From the NCBI RefSeq assembly GCF_001952075.1, contig NZ_LXYU01000004.1, forward strand, positions 434,001 through 498,000: a stretch of 64,000 nucleotides of DNA. The letters run 5' to 3'. Positions 29,788 through 39,778 of this stretch are shown here, piece by piece. The position numbers and the translations under genes were made by a program. How positions within the stretch are numbered: the first letter of the stretch is position 1; the number at the start of each line of letters is the position of its first letter. Source of the stretch: Ditibartonella apis. Lineage in GTDB: Bacteria > Pseudomonadota > Alphaproteobacteria > Rhizobiales > Rhizobiaceae. The notes beneath the pieces are model-generated. The model made no database searches and had not been told where the DNA came from. It saw nothing but the letters and a program-made list of their open reading frames with translations.

Positions 29788-30251
29788 AAGGCTTTTGTAG
29801 CAGAAAACTGCTGAACTTAAAAAACGAAAGCCAAAAAAACGATATCGCCGGATCGATCAATAGCATTTCTCACAAGCTGCATCTCATCTCTGCAAGTGTT
29901 TTAATCTAAAGGATATCGAACTCTGTCAGTGTAATATTTTCGTATCGTTATTCTGATAGCAGGTCATATTTCTTTTGAAGCTGATAACGGGATCGTCATA
30001 AAACACATCTCGTTCAATGAATATGTTAAACATGTTTTTCTGGATGATCAGCTGCTTCAATTCCGGATAAGCAGGGAAAAATTTTCTAAAACCGGATATT
30101 TATAGTCCAAATCTTCAACCCGCCTTTTTAACCTGAACATCCGAAGTGGTTCGGTTTACCACCTTATTGCGCAATTTTCCCGCATATTGTGCATTCGTAA
30201 TTTCGTTTTAACGCAAACAATCTCATAAAATTAAAAACCACACTAAATTTT
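29788..30251. other. Gap between uvrA and the porin gene
   Basis: About 460 bp between the uvrA terminator and the porin terminator. No intact gene is supported. On the minus strand between 30140 and 29926 there is an apparently frameshifted small reading frame, listed separately. Confidence 0.55.
29926..30140 (-). pseudogene. Possible small gene broken by a one-base deletion
   Basis: From an ATG at 30140 the minus strand reads MFRLKRRVEDLDYKYPVLEN and soon stops. If one T is restored in the T5 run near 30080, the frame continues for about 71 codons in all, with segments such as FFPAYPELKQLIIQKN and FNIFIERDVFYDDPVISF, to a TGA at 29926. The composition (alternating charged and hydrophobic residues) looks protein-like, and the total length, 215 bp, is one base short of a whole number of codons. 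No family is recognised. It could be an orphan gene remnant, a sequencing error or chance. Confidence 0.3.
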
Positions 30252-30281
30252 TCAAAAAAAATGGCGGCTAAAGCCGCCATT
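30252..30281 (-). terminator. Intrinsic terminator of the porin gene
   Basis: ATGGCGGC/GCCGCCAT (30261-30268 and 30273-30280) with a four-base loop, followed on the minus strand by a run of eight T. A strong structure 23 bp beyond the stop. Confidence 0.92.
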
Positions 30282-30303
30282 CGAAAACTCAATTAATTTG
30301 ATT

Positions 30304-31545
30304 TTAGAAATTGCGCTGCATACGCAACATTCCCTGAACGGCATTATCACCATGGAATGTAACGCGTGAACCATCGTCCCACTTCTTATCGTTACCGAAG
30401 TTCAGATAAGAAACTTCAGGTGTAACAACGAGACCCGGAACAAGCTCGTAAGCCATATTGACCGATGCACTGAATACATCCGTGTCATCATAGGTCAACT
30501 GCGAATTGAAAGATGCCTTCTTGGTAGCCTTGTAGGTTGTACCACCCCAAACGGCCCAATCGCCACCCCAGTCACCATATTGGCTCGTATGCATGCGATA
30601 ATAGAAATCATGCTTTCTGTTGGGGCGATCATGATTATAGACATCGTCATAGGCATAATAGTCATCATTGGTCTTATATCCGCCCATGACCCAGACTGAC
30701 AACTGATCGGTTACATTCAAATTGACGCGGAGTTTGGCAGCCCATTCTTCCCATTGTGCATCATAAGCGCCAACTGCAGCGATAGAGCCCCAACCCTGAA
30801 CATATTTGGCACCGAGAAGAACATTTGGTGTGTAATCATCAATGCTGCTACCACTATAGAAGTGGCGAGCATCAGCGTCATTACGATAGCTTACGCCTGC
30901 ACCGGTTCCAACCCGTTTACCCATGCCTTTGAGATAATAATTGTCCCCAGGATTATCGCTTCCTTTATCGGTACCTTGTTCAACACCGATAATTGCTGAA
31001 AAACCGTTATCTGCCGAGAACGTATAGCTTAAAACATTGGTGCGCTGGAACATGCCGGGATCAACAACATCATCGTTCAAGACCTTACCGAGATAACCCG
31101 TCCAATGCCAGAAAATCGATTCGTCAACACCAACGCGCAAACCACCCAATTCGATATAGGCAAAGTGAGCTTGCCCACCCAATGTATCGTCACCATCGTC
31201 CCATTGGTTACGTAGCTCAACCAAAGTGCGCAAGGTACCTAGTTCGGTTTCGCTAGCTGTTTGGAAACGCAATTCAGCACGGGCGCGCCATGCATAGGTG
31301 TCACGATCTTTGGTGCCCTTGTAGGCATAGACATTGTCGCCACCCTTTATATCAGCACGCAAATATCCGCCAACGCGCATACATGTGTCGGTACCGGGGA
31401 TATAGAAATACCCCTGTCCATAGGCGTCGCAAACGCGTACAAATTCGACAGGTTCCGGCTCTGCTACGACAACATCGGCAGCGTAAGATGCACTCGATAT
31501 GACCATGGCAGCAGCAGAACCTGCCAACAGTGCTTTAATTTTCAT
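30304..31545 (-). CDS. Outer-membrane porin, Omp2/porin_2 family
   Basis: A 413-residue beta-barrel porin related to Brucella Omp2 and the corresponding Rhizobium and Bartonella porins. It has a signal peptide MKIKALLAGSAAAMVISSAS with cleavage after SYA (about residue 22), a disulfide-type N-terminal block CDAYGQGYFYIPGTDTCMRV, then alternating aromatic beta strands, and ends in phenylalanine (RMQRNF), the outer-membrane sorting signal. It should form trimeric channels for small hydrophilic solutes. A single-gene unit: an inverted repeat precedes it and a strong terminator follows. The family often occurs as several copies per genome. Confidence 0.92.
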   Translation of the reverse strand: MKIKALLAGSAAAMVISSASYAADVVVAEPEPVEFVRVCDAYGQGYFYIPGTDTCMRVGGYLRADIKGGDNVYAYKGTKDRDTYAWRARAELRFQTASETELGTLRTLVELRNQWDDGDDTLGGQAHFAYIELGGLRVGVDESIFWHWTGYLGKVLNDDVVDPGMFQRTNVLSYTFSADNGFSAIIGVEQGTDKGSDNPGDNYYLKGMGKRVGTGAGVSYRNDADARHFYSGSSIDDYTPNVLLGAKYVQGWGSIAAVGAYDAQWEEWAAKLRVNLNVTDQLSVWVMGGYKTNDDYYAYDDVYNHDRPNRKHDFYYRMHTSQYGDWGGDWAVWGGTTYKATKKASFNSQLTYDDTDVFSASVNMAYELVPGLVVTPEVSYLNFGNDKKWDDGSRVTFHGDNAVQGMLRMQRNF

Positions 31546-31612
31546 ACGGATTTCTCCCTGTGCCCGATAGGCTCTAATAAATAGAATTTTGTAACGGTGT
31601 TATGAGACAGCG

Positions 31613-31642
31613 TTTCCCCAATGAAAAGACAAAATTGGGAAA
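31613..31642. repeat. Inverted repeat between nnr and the porin gene
   Basis: TTTCCCCAAT (31613-31622) faces ATTGGGAAA (31634-31642), pairing over nine bases with one bulged base. It lies about 70-100 bp upstream of the porin start codon and just beyond the nnr stop. No T run follows in either direction, so an operator or a 5' leader hairpin is more likely than a terminator. Confidence 0.5.
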
Positions 31643-31676
31643 AACTGCCATCTATAGTTAAATTGTGATAAATTAG

Positions 31677-33209
31677 TCACATAATTGCCTCGGAAAGAAC
31701 CAACGGAATTGCCGAAACGATATCTTCTGCAATCATGCCGTGTCCAAAATGTTCTGCACACCGCGCGTGGAGAAAGGCGCCGGCACAAGCTGCCTCGAAA
31801 GGCAGCATTTTTTGCGCACTCAAGCCGCCGATAATCCCCGAAAGCACGTCGCCAGCGCCTGCTGTGGCGAGAAACGGTGTTCCATTTACGTTCACTGCCA
31901 GGCGCCCATCGGGAGAAGCAATGATTGTATCCGCGCCTTTATAGACGACCACTGAACCGCTAACCGTTGCCGCTTTTGCGGCTTTCTCTATACGCGACAA
32001 GTCTTCCATGTGTGCAACAGACGGGAAAACGCGTTGGAACTCGCCTTCATGGGGCGTCAATATAACATTGACCGGCGATTGTTTGATAAGGGCGAATATT
32101 TCTTCGCCTTTTCCGGCCATAGCGGTGAGCGCATCAGCATCAAGAACGAGCGTAAAAATTTTACTCTTCAAAAGGACGACTTTAATAATCGAAAGAGCAC
32201 GCTCCAATGAGCCGAATGCGGGGCCAAGAATGACCGAACGCACTTTCCGGTTTTCGAGAAAGTCGAGAATTTCTGTATCACTCCCCATTTCCTTGAGCAT
32301 GATACTGGTGAGATGCATTTCATGAACGAGAAGTGCATCTTCCGGCGAAACTATTGTAACAAGTCCCGCTCCGCTTCTTGCCGCAGCGTGGGCAGCAAGT
32401 CTCGCAGCACCGGTTGATGATTGATGGCCGGAAAACACCACGGCATGTCCCCGACGATATTTATGTGTATCATAGTCCAGTTCCGGCCAATTCTTGAGCC
32501 AAAGTGAAGGAAAATTGATAAAACGTGTCGGCTTGATAGTTTCAAGTACTTTTTCGGGAATGCCTATATCGGCAAGTCTGATCTCGCCACATTGTAATCT
32601 TCCGGGGTAACACACATGTCCCGGCTTCAACCGGAAGAATGTGACAGTCGTTGATGCCTTGACAGCTTCTCCCTTTATTGCCCCGTTTTGTCCGAAAACA
32701 CCGGAAGGCAAGTCAACGGCAATGACCGGAATGCCACTTTCATTCAATCTTTTCAATTTTTCCTGAAGCGATTGTTCCAACGGGCGATCAAGCCCTGCTC
32801 CATACAAGGCATCAATAACAACATCGAAATCCTGTGGAGATGAAAAATTATCAAAAGCCAAGTGCTTTGCGCCCCACAAAGCGGCTGCTTTTTCTGCGTC
32901 ACTTCCTGCTCTTGGTGTCCCCAACGCAAATATGGTGGGCTCGAAGCCATGGCTTTTTAGAATATGCGCAGCCATATAGCCATCGCCGCCATTATTTCCT
33001 GGCCCGCATAAAACAGCTATCGTTCTGCATTGCCGATAGTCATTGAGAACAATATCGGCGATAGCCTGCCCTGCCCGTTCCATGAGCTTGAAACTATCTT
33101 CCCTGTTTAATGTGGCAGCCAAATGATCCGCATTACCCATTTCTTCAGGCGTCAAAAGTTCAACGGGAAAATGTGTATTCAATCCGGGAATTGCATATTT
33201 TTTCATCAT
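31677..33209 (-). CDS. nnr: Bifunctional NAD(P)H-hydrate epimerase / ADP-dependent dehydratase
   Basis: Nnr repairs hydrated NADH and NADPH: the N-terminal YjeF_N domain (about 1-215) epimerises the R form and the C-terminal ribokinase-like domain (about 230-500) dehydrates the S form with ADP. Visible motifs: VLCGPGNNGGDGYMAA and VIDALYGAGLDRPL in the first domain; VFSGHQSSTGAARLAAHAA, VILTPHEGEFQRVFP and the anion-hole motif TAGAGDVLSGIIGGLSAQ in the second. 510 residues is the normal fused length. It is a housekeeping gene on the same strand as the porin, but the 130-bp gap suggests separate promoters. Confidence 0.95.
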   Translation of the reverse strand: MMKKYAIPGLNTHFPVELLTPEEMGNADHLAATLNREDSFKLMERAGQAIADIVLNDYRQCRTIAVLCGPGNNGGDGYMAAHILKSHGFEPTIFALGTPRAGSDAEKAAALWGAKHLAFDNFSSPQDFDVVIDALYGAGLDRPLEQSLQEKLKRLNESGIPVIAVDLPSGVFGQNGAIKGEAVKASTTVTFFRLKPGHVCYPGRLQCGEIRLADIGIPEKVLETIKPTRFINFPSLWLKNWPELDYDTHKYRRGHAVVFSGHQSSTGAARLAAHAAARSGAGLVTIVSPEDALLVHEMHLTSIMLKEMGSDTEILDFLENRKVRSVILGPAFGSLERALSIIKVVLLKSKIFTLVLDADALTAMAGKGEEIFALIKQSPVNVILTPHEGEFQRVFPSVAHMEDLSRIEKAAKAATVSGSVVVYKGADTIIASPDGRLAVNVNGTPFLATAGAGDVLSGIIGGLSAQKMLPFEAACAGAFLHARCAEHFGHGMIAEDIVSAIPLVLSEAIM

Positions 33210-33324
33210 GGGGCCTATTTTTTATTCATTGCGACAGGATTTATTCAGCTCACTATACGCGGTTTTGTCAAATTCGTCATAGTTAACAAACGGTGAATTC
33301 TACATTCTGACAAAATATTGTTGA

Positions 33325-33780
<456 letters not shown>

Positions 33781-33795
33781 GCCATAAGTTAACTC

Positions 33796-33816
33796 ATGCC
33801 CCATTTTACGGGGCAT
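33796..33816 (+). other. Hairpin between glnB and glnA
   Basis: ATGCCCC (33796-33802) pairs with GGGGCAT (33810-33816) around a seven-base loop. No T run follows directly, so it is more likely an mRNA processing or stability element that sets the glnB:glnA ratio than a full terminator. Confidence 0.5.
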
Positions 33817-33857
33817 GTCCGATCAACCCTTTATTACTTTTAAATAAGGAATGTAAT

Positions 33858-35267
33858 ATGACGACTGCATCTGATGTCCTTAAGCAAATTAAGGATAATG
33901 ACATTCGCTTCGTAGATTTGCGTTTTAGCGACCCTAAAGGCAAACTACAGCATGTAACCATGGATATTGCTGAAATCAGCGAAGATACATTTGCTGATGG
34001 TGTCATGTTCGATGGATCTTCCATCAGCGGATGGAAAGCAATCAATGAGTCGGATATGGTATTGATGCCTGATCCAACCACCGCCCATATGGATCCGTTT
34101 TTCGCCCAATCCACAATGGTCATCCTATGCGATGTACTTGATCCGATCTCGGGCGAATCCTACAACCGCGATCCGCGCTCGACAGCCAAAAAAGCTGAAG
34201 CCTATGTAAAATCATTGGGAATTGGCGACGCCGTAAATGTCGGGCCGGAAGCCGAATTTTTCCTGTTTGACGATGTTCGCTTCAAAGTTGATCCCTATAA
34301 CACAGGCTTCAAACTTGACTCCAACGAATTTCCTTCCAATGACGACACTGAATACGAAATGGGCAACCTCGGGCACCGTCCGCGCGTAAAAGGCGGCTAT
34401 TTCCCTGTTCCGCCAATTGATTCCTGTCAGGACATCCGGTCGGAAATGCTGACTGCTTTGACCGATATGGGCGTTCGCGTTGAAAAACATCACCATGAAG
34501 TTGCTGCTGCCCAGCATGAATTGGGTATTCGCTTTGACACATTGGTGCGCGAAGCCGACAAAATGCAGATATTCAAATATGTTGTTCATCAGGTTGCCAA
34601 TACCTATGGCAAATCTGCTACTTTCATGCCGAAGCCTATTTTCGGTGACAACGGTTCGGGCATGCACGTTCACATGTCGATCTGGAAAAACGGAAAGCCG
34701 ACCTTTGCAGGCAATGAATATGCAGGCCTCTCGGAAACCTGCCTGTTCTTCATTGGTGGCATCATCAAGCACGCAAAAGCTATCAACGCTTTCACCAATC
34801 CGTCGACCAACTCTTACAAACGTCTGGTTCCGGGATATGAAGCACCTGTTTTGCTTGCTTATTCGGCACGTAACCGTTCAGCCTCCTGCCGTATTCCTTT
34901 CGGTTCTTCGCCAAATGCAAAACGTGTAGAAATCCGTTTCCCTGACGCGACAGCCAACCCGTATCTTGCCTTCTCGGCAATTTTGATGGCAGGACTCGAT
35001 GGCATCAAGAACAAGATCCATCCCGGACAAGCAATGGATAAAGATCTTTACGATCTGCCGCCAAAGGAATTGAAAAAAATCCCGACGGTTTCCGGCAGTT
35101 TGCGTGAAGCATTACAATGTCTCGACAAAGACCGCGCCTTCCTTAAAGCCGGTGATGTATTCGATGATGACCAGATTGATTCGTTCCTCGAATTGAAGAT
35201 GGAAGAGGTCTTGCGTTACGAAATGACACCTCATCCGATCGAATTCGATATGTACTATTCAGTCTGA
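33858..35267 (+). CDS. glnA: Glutamine synthetase type I
   Basis: GlnA condenses glutamate and ammonia with ATP in the dodecameric GSI enzyme. 469 residues; [17 protein letters not shown] near residue 54, [13 protein letters not shown] with metal ligands, the ATP-binding [16 protein letters not shown], and Y398 in the [10 protein letters not shown] adenylylation loop, so activity should be controlled by GlnE. It is co-transcribed with glnB and ends before a strong terminator. Start AAGGAATGTAATATG has a suitable ribosome binding site. Confidence 0.98.
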   Translation: MTTASDVLKQIKDNDIRFVDLRFSDPKGKLQHVTMDIAEISEDTFADGVMFDGSSISGWKAINESDMVLMPDPTTAHMDPFFAQSTMVILCDVLDPISGESYNRDPRSTAKKAEAYVKSLGIGDAVNVGPEAEFFLFDDVRFKVDPYNTGFKLDSNEFPSNDDTEYEMGNLGHRPRVKGGYFPVPPIDSCQDIRSEMLTALTDMGVRVEKHHHEVAAAQHELGIRFDTLVREADKMQIFKYVVHQVANTYGKSATFMPKPIFGDNGSGMHVHMSIWKNGKPTFAGNEYAGLSETCLFFIGGIIKHAKAINAFTNPSTNSYKRLVPGYEAPVLLAYSARNRSASCRIPFGSSPNAKRVEIRFPDATANPYLAFSAILMAGLDGIKNKIHPGQAMDKDLYDLPPKELKKIPTVSGSLREALQCLDKDRAFLKAGDVFDDDQIDSFLELKMEEVLRYEMTPHPIEFDMYYSV

Positions 35268-35291
35268 TCCGAGTTAACCAAGATCATAAAA

Positions 35292-35316
35292 AGCGGGGGC
35301 TTCGGCCTCCGTTTTT
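35292..35316 (+). terminator. Intrinsic terminator of glnA
   Basis: CGGGGGC (35294-35300), TTCG tetraloop, GCCTCCG (35305-35311), followed by TTTTT. Confidence 0.92.
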
Positions 35317-35409
35317 GTAACAATCTTTGCCTTTTTCCTGTCACGCTTTGCCTTTAGTTTATGAGTTCTCTATAAAGAAGGTATGAGTAAACAGTATCGA
35401 AGGTAAGCT

Positions 35410-35958
35410 ATGCGACGCATCCTCCCAGTCATCGTTGGTTTTTCAATTGTTTTTTGCGGGCTTATCCCGGCAGATGCACGATCGGCGACGGACGCAGAAG
35501 TCAAAATGCTGAGTGATGCCACAAATAATTACGCAACAGCCCTTCAAACATCCAATTTCGACGCGGTTTTGAATGCAATACCGCCGCGAATCATCCAGAC
35601 TTTGGCAGCTCAATCAAAAGTTGATCAGGAGCAGTTCCGGCAAATCATGGTGAGCCAGATGAAGCAATTGGCTCAAACCTATAAAGTTGACAAGATAACA
35701 ATAAGCCAATCGAAAAAAAGTGCTGGCGAATTCGAGGACGGAACTCCCTATTATATTATCCCTACCGATTTTGTGATCACCACTATCAACGGCAATAATA
35801 AAAACCAGGTCAAAGGTGAGCTTGTAGCCATTCTCGACAATAATCAGTGGTATTTTGTCCGTGGTGACGACGCCACCACTATTTCGACTATGAGTGCTGC
35901 ATTTCCGGGTTTCGAAAAAATCAAGCTCAGTGCGCCTGAAGTCAAGCCAATTAAATAA
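35410..35958 (+). CDS. Small exported protein of unknown function
   Basis: 182 residues with a signal peptide, MRRILPVIVGFSIVFCGLIP, cleaved probably after ADA (about residue 23). The mature part is a single compact domain: helix-rich first half (EVKMLSDATNNYATALQTSN, SQMKQLAQTYKVDKI) and beta-rich second half (TDFVITTINGNNKN, ELVAILDNNQWYFVRG), an arrangement like NTF2-type or DUF4864-like folds, though I cannot name the family. It lies 140 bp downstream of glnA behind a terminator, so it has its own promoter. Likely periplasmic. Confidence 0.75.
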   Translation: MRRILPVIVGFSIVFCGLIPADARSATDAEVKMLSDATNNYATALQTSNFDAVLNAIPPRIIQTLAAQSKVDQEQFRQIMVSQMKQLAQTYKVDKITISQSKKSAGEFEDGTPYYIIPTDFVITTINGNNKNQVKGELVAILDNNQWYFVRGDDATTISTMSAAFPGFEKIKLSAPEVKPIK

Positions 35959-36526
35959 GGTTTATTGCTTTTAGCCGTTGTCTTAACTTTTTACGACACA
36001 TGATTTCCGGTTTTTTTATTTCCGGAAGCGCATATTCTAGATTATCCAAATCGGGCTTTAAAAGGGCAATAACACATATTCTTGGGGGATAGACCTGTTT
36101 TCTATCGTACCACCGCGTTTCGGGGGTATGTGCGGAAAAAAACACGTTCAATGAGCCCAAAATCAAATGATTACGGGCACGTTTCTAAATTTGCAAATGC
36201 ATTTTTATATTCGACGCTGTCGTTAGAACAGAGCTGTCGATTGCATAATACGGCCCTAGCTCTTTTCATAATTGATATAGCATCGGATGGGGTGCAAAAA
36301 CTTACCTTTTATGGTTGATGCGAACGCCCCGATTTTAAAAATAATAAAATCTCGCCAACGAGTTATATAAACGGAAATGCATCACTGATAAAGAGCCGGA
36401 CATCGGCTTTTGCGGGATTCAGAGCGTCATTTATTTGAATAACCCGTGAACTATTTGAACACTTTGCGGGATAAAATATTCTGCAGCTCATACCGCATTA
36501 TATTTCAGAAACTTTCGTTCAAGACG
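35959..36526. other. Non-coding gap between the exported protein and ohr
   Basis: About 570 bp between converging genes up to the ohr terminator. A 78-codon frame (36082-36318, plus) shows no protein features I recognise. I see no RNA gene or repeat. Confidence 0.55.
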
Positions 36527-36566
36527 AAAAAATTGTTCGTTTGCGAAAAAACTTCCAAACGAACAA
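36527..36566 (-). terminator. Intrinsic terminator of ohr
   Basis: A perfect 11-bp stem, TTGTTCGTTTG (36533-36543) with CAAACGAACAA (36556-36566), followed on the minus strand by TTTTTT. It is about 45 bp beyond the ohr stop. Confidence 0.85.
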
Positions 36567-36608
36567 CTTGCAAGAATAAAGATACCACAGAATTTTCGGT
36601 GGCCGTTT

Positions 36609-37037
36609 TCAGATCACTTTAATCTGGACACTGATATTATTGCGTGTCGCATGAGAATAAGGGCAAATCTCGTTATGAGCAGTGTGGGCAGCCATTTCGG
36701 CTTGTTGTTTGTCAAGCCCTTCCAGATGAACTGTCATAATAACTGAAAGTTCAAAACCACCGCTTTTGCGCGGTCCAATTCCGACTTCTGCTTTTACATA
36801 ACTTCCGTCCTGAACTTTAAATCCAGCTTTTTGTGCAGCAAAACGCGTTGCCGATTCAAAGCATGCGGCATAACCGGCAGCAAAAAGCGTTTCAGGATTG
36901 GCACCAATCGTGCCGTTACCACCCATCTCTTTAGGTTTTACCAAGTCGATGTCGAGTGCACCATCTTCCGAATGCACATGACCTTCACGCCCACCTTCGG
37001 CAATCGCTGTCGTTCTGTAAATTATGTTCGATAACAT
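36609..37037 (-). CDS. ohr: Organic hydroperoxide resistance protein, Ohr
   Basis: Ohr is a thiol peroxidase that reduces organic and lipid hydroperoxides, using lipoylated proteins as electron donors. The 142-residue protein has both redox cysteines in the typical settings, GYAACFESA and NEICPYSHATR, and NPETLFAAGYAACF, which separates Ohr from OsmC. ATG at 37037 follows AAGGAG. No ohrR regulator lies next to it here, which is somewhat unusual. It has its own strong terminator. Confidence 0.94.
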   Translation of the reverse strand: MLSNIIYRTTAIAEGGREGHVHSEDGALDIDLVKPKEMGGNGTIGANPETLFAAGYAACFESATRFAAQKAGFKVQDGSYVKAEVGIGPRKSGGFELSVIMTVHLEGLDKQQAEMAAHTAHNEICPYSHATRNNISVQIKVI

Positions 37038-37129
37038 TGAGCTTCACTCCTTGGTAAAACAAACCCGCACGTTTAAACTAGCGTGTTTTTTAAAAGAAGC
37101 AATGAACCATCAATCAAACTTGAGAGAAT

Positions 37130-37918
37130 TTATCGATTTTCAATGGCCGCAATAGTAGCGGCAGCGGCTTCATATTCGGCCCGATGATAAGCACGCTTTT
37201 CCTTTGCTTCGGCATCTTCTCCCCAATGTTCGATTGTCCAGTCTTCATCAAGATGAGCGAGTTTCCAGGCTTCCGGCAGGCTTATTTTTCCTTTCCAGAC
37301 GGCAAGCGCCAGCAGTGCCGAACCACAAAGTGTGGTGATGGAATGTAATGCCGCCAGCACATAAGGGGATTCTATTGCTTCAAGAGCTTCGCCTATTGCC
37401 GAAATCGAATCATCAGGTTGTTTTACAAACATCACGCCTTCAGTCAGCATGAAACGTGCACCATAATCCTTACGAATCCATTCAAGGATAGGATCCCAAT
37501 GGTGGTGCTGCCTTTCGACCAGCTCTTTTGGTGAATCTGCGCGATAAAATAACATATCGTTGCCGACAAATTCGAGAATATCATGCCGCACAACATCCAT
37601 ATTATCGACGACGCCATCGAGGATTGAATTGACAAGGCGGGTTACCGGCATTTTTGCCGGATCAATTGTCTGTCGTTGAGAATTGAACTCGTGTGCCACA
37701 ATTTCGGCCAACGCTCTATTAGGCAAAACAAGTTTATGGCGTGCCGGCGTTTTGACTGTTTTTCCATCAAGAACAACAGCAAATTCCCCCCCCACTTCCT
37801 TGACAAAAGCTTCTTTATAAAACCGCTTTGGTAATTCGCGTTTAGACAGAAGCTGAGCCTGTTTCACTGGATCAGCTTTTTCAGCGTCGTCATTCAGCTC
37901 TTGCAGAAATTCACGCAT
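37130..37918 (-). CDS. ATP12-family F1-ATPase assembly chaperone
   Basis: The protein belongs to the ATP12 family, which in mitochondria helps the F1 alpha subunit assemble; alphaproteobacteria have homologues with a probably similar role. Blocks: KRFYKEAFVKEVGGEFAVVL (about residue 31), DGKTVKTPARHKLVLP, EWIRKDYGARFMLTEG and LAVWKGKISLPEAWKLAHLD. I take the ATG at 37918 (262 residues), which overlaps the HAD gene stop by eight bases (ATGCGTGA), rather than 37933. Last gene of the pseudouridine synthase/HAD/ATP12 unit, an order I know from other Rhizobiales. Confidence 0.9.
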   Translation of the reverse strand: MREFLQELNDDAEKADPVKQAQLLSKRELPKRFYKEAFVKEVGGEFAVVLDGKTVKTPARHKLVLPNRALAEIVAHEFNSQRQTIDPAKMPVTRLVNSILDGVVDNMDVVRHDILEFVGNDMLFYRADSPKELVERQHHHWDPILEWIRKDYGARFMLTEGVMFVKQPDDSISAIGEALEAIESPYVLAALHSITTLCGSALLALAVWKGKISLPEAWKLAHLDEDWTIEHWGEDAEAKEKRAYHRAEYEAAAATIAAIENR

Positions 37919-38588
37919 TGTTATCACTTTCAAAAATCGGAATTATGTCTTTTGGCTCTCTTACCAGTTTATCTGCACCAGCTTCTTTCAAGGCTTCCGG
38001 CGTATTATAGCCCCAGAAAACGCCGATCGCTTTGGCATGAGCAAGCTTGGCCATTTGCATATCGAAAATGGAATCCCCGATGACATAAGTATTTTCAGGA
38101 AGCACGCCGGTTTGTTTACAACTTTCTATAACCATTGTCGGATCAGGCTTTGACGGGCATTCGTCTGCTGTTTTGATTGTAATAAAGCAATGAAGTTTAT
38201 AGGCTTCCAGTATTTTATCAATTCCGAGCTTCGACTTGCCGGTGACAATGCCCAGAAGAACATCATCTTTATGTTCGAGTGTTGTCAACATTTCCAAAAT
38301 TCCTGGGAAAAGCGGCTCGGTAAAAGAAATATCGCCTCGGTTTTTCGCAAAAATCTGTTTATAAGCCGTCACCATTTCAAGAATTTCATCATCAACGGGA
38401 CGATCTAAAAGGCGGGCGATCGCGCGATCAAGCGAGAGGCCGATGACAAGTTTTGTCTCGTCAAGATCGGGTTCTTTATAAGAAAATTTTTCAAATACTT
38501 GAACCATCGCCCGTTGAATAGCAAAAGCACTATCAACCAGTGTTCCATCACAATCAAAAAGCGCAAGGCGAAGCGGCTTGTCGGTCAA
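37911..38588 (-). CDS. HAD-IA family phosphatase, phosphoglycolate phosphatase-like
   Basis: 225 residues of haloacid dehalogenase superfamily: motif I LFDCDGTLVDS (9-19), motif II GIVTGKSKLG, motif III lysine near SKPDPTMV and motif IV GDSIFDMQMA. A helical cap between motifs I and II makes it subfamily IA. Substrate unknown; phosphoglycolate or a sugar phosphate by homology. It starts with TTG, sharing TTGA with the stop of the pseudouridine synthase; no other start is possible before motif I. It overlaps the ATP12 gene by eight bases. Confidence 0.9.
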   Translation of the reverse strand: MTDKPLRLALFDCDGTLVDSAFAIQRAMVQVFEKFSYKEPDLDETKLVIGLSLDRAIARLLDRPVDDEILEMVTAYKQIFAKNRGDISFTEPLFPGILEMLTTLEHKDDVLLGIVTGKSKLGIDKILEAYKLHCFITIKTADECPSKPDPTMVIESCKQTGVLPENTYVIGDSIFDMQMAKLAHAKAIGVFWGYNTPEALKEAGADKLVREPKDIIPIFESDNNA

Positions 38589-39568
38589 TCTTGATCTCCG
38601 TCACTTTCATCGAATGCAAGAAGATTGAACGTTTGCACCATATGGGGCGGAAGAGGAGCAGTCACATCCAATATTCCTCCGGAAGGATTGGGAATTCTTA
38701 TCCGGCGGGCATGGAGATGAAGACGATTCTGGATACCGCCCGGTAGTTCCCAATTCTGATCTGCATAAAAATATTTGGGGTCACCAATAATCGGATGGCC
38801 GATATAGGCCGCGTGAACACGCAATTGATGGGTGCGTCCGGTATAAGGTTCCATTTCAAGCCAGGACAAAATCTGCCCGCGCGTGTCTATAACACGGTAG
38901 TGCGAAACAGCATGATCGGAATCCGGTTCACCATGCGGGCATACACGCATTTTATCGCCATCGGGGGTGGATTCCTTAACAAGCCATGTTGAAATCTTGT
39001 CTTCGCGTTTTTTAGGAACACCTCTTACAATGGCCCAATAGGTCTTTTTGGTTTCACGGGCACGGAATGCCGCTGCCAAAGCCTGCGCTGCCGAGCGTGT
39101 TTTTGCAACAACGAGGACACCTGACGTATCGCGATCAAGCCGATGGACAAGGCGTGGCTTTTCACCCTTTTGATTGCGCCAGGCTTCAAGCATGCCGTCG
39201 ACATGACGGGTAACACCCGAGCCACCCTGAACAGCAAGACCGGCCGGCTTGTTAAAGACATAAAGCTTCTTGTCTTCGTAAAGAAGCATCTGCTTTAAAA
39301 CGTCACCATCATCCTGCCCACGAATGGTTTTGCCTGTTAGAGGTACTGCGCCTTTTTCATCGACAGGTAGAGGAGGAACACGCACCGATTGTCCGATTTG
39401 CAATCTCGTATCAGACTTTACCCTGCCCCCTTCAACACGGATTTGACCGGAACGCAAAAGTTTTTGCAGGTGGCCAAACCCCAGTCCCGGATAATGAACC
39501 TTGAACCAGCGGTCAACGCGCATACCGTTTTCATCTTCATCAACTTTTTTTATTTCAACACCGGCCAT
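38585..39568 (-). CDS. RluC/RluD family 23S rRNA pseudouridine synthase
   Basis: A large-subunit pseudouridine synthase with an N-terminal S4 RNA-binding domain (about residues 8-65) and a catalytic domain with the aspartate in HRLDRDTSGVLVVAKT; also LEMEPYTGRTHQLRVHAAYIGHPIIGD. The length, 327 residues, and S4 domain point to RluC; RluD is the alternative. Start is the ATG at 39568, placed six bases after AAGGAG; a longer frame to 39619 is not supported. First gene of a three-gene unit with overlaps to the HAD gene. Confidence 0.92.
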   Translation of the reverse strand: MAGVEIKKVDEDENGMRVDRWFKVHYPGLGFGHLQKLLRSGQIRVEGGRVKSDTRLQIGQSVRVPPLPVDEKGAVPLTGKTIRGQDDGDVLKQMLLYEDKKLYVFNKPAGLAVQGGSGVTRHVDGMLEAWRNQKGEKPRLVHRLDRDTSGVLVVAKTRSAAQALAAAFRARETKKTYWAIVRGVPKKREDKISTWLVKESTPDGDKMRVCPHGEPDSDHAVSHYRVIDTRGQILSWLEMEPYTGRTHQLRVHAAYIGHPIIGDPKYFYADQNWELPGGIQNRLHLHARRIRIPNPSGGILDVTAPLPPHMVQTFNLLAFDESDGDQD

Positions 39569-39778
39569 CGTCATCTCCTTGGTGTTTTCTCTAGCATCAT
39601 CGAACGACAATAGCGACATGATTTATCGTTGTGATCACACTCGGTTACATCGTGTTGTTAAAAGTGGTTTTGCTGATCGTAAATTGAACAGTAGCGCACA
39701 TTAAATAAACATTATAAACAGTTGAACCGATTTTAAAACGGACAACCACGGGGACAAGGTGTCATTGGAGGTATAAGC

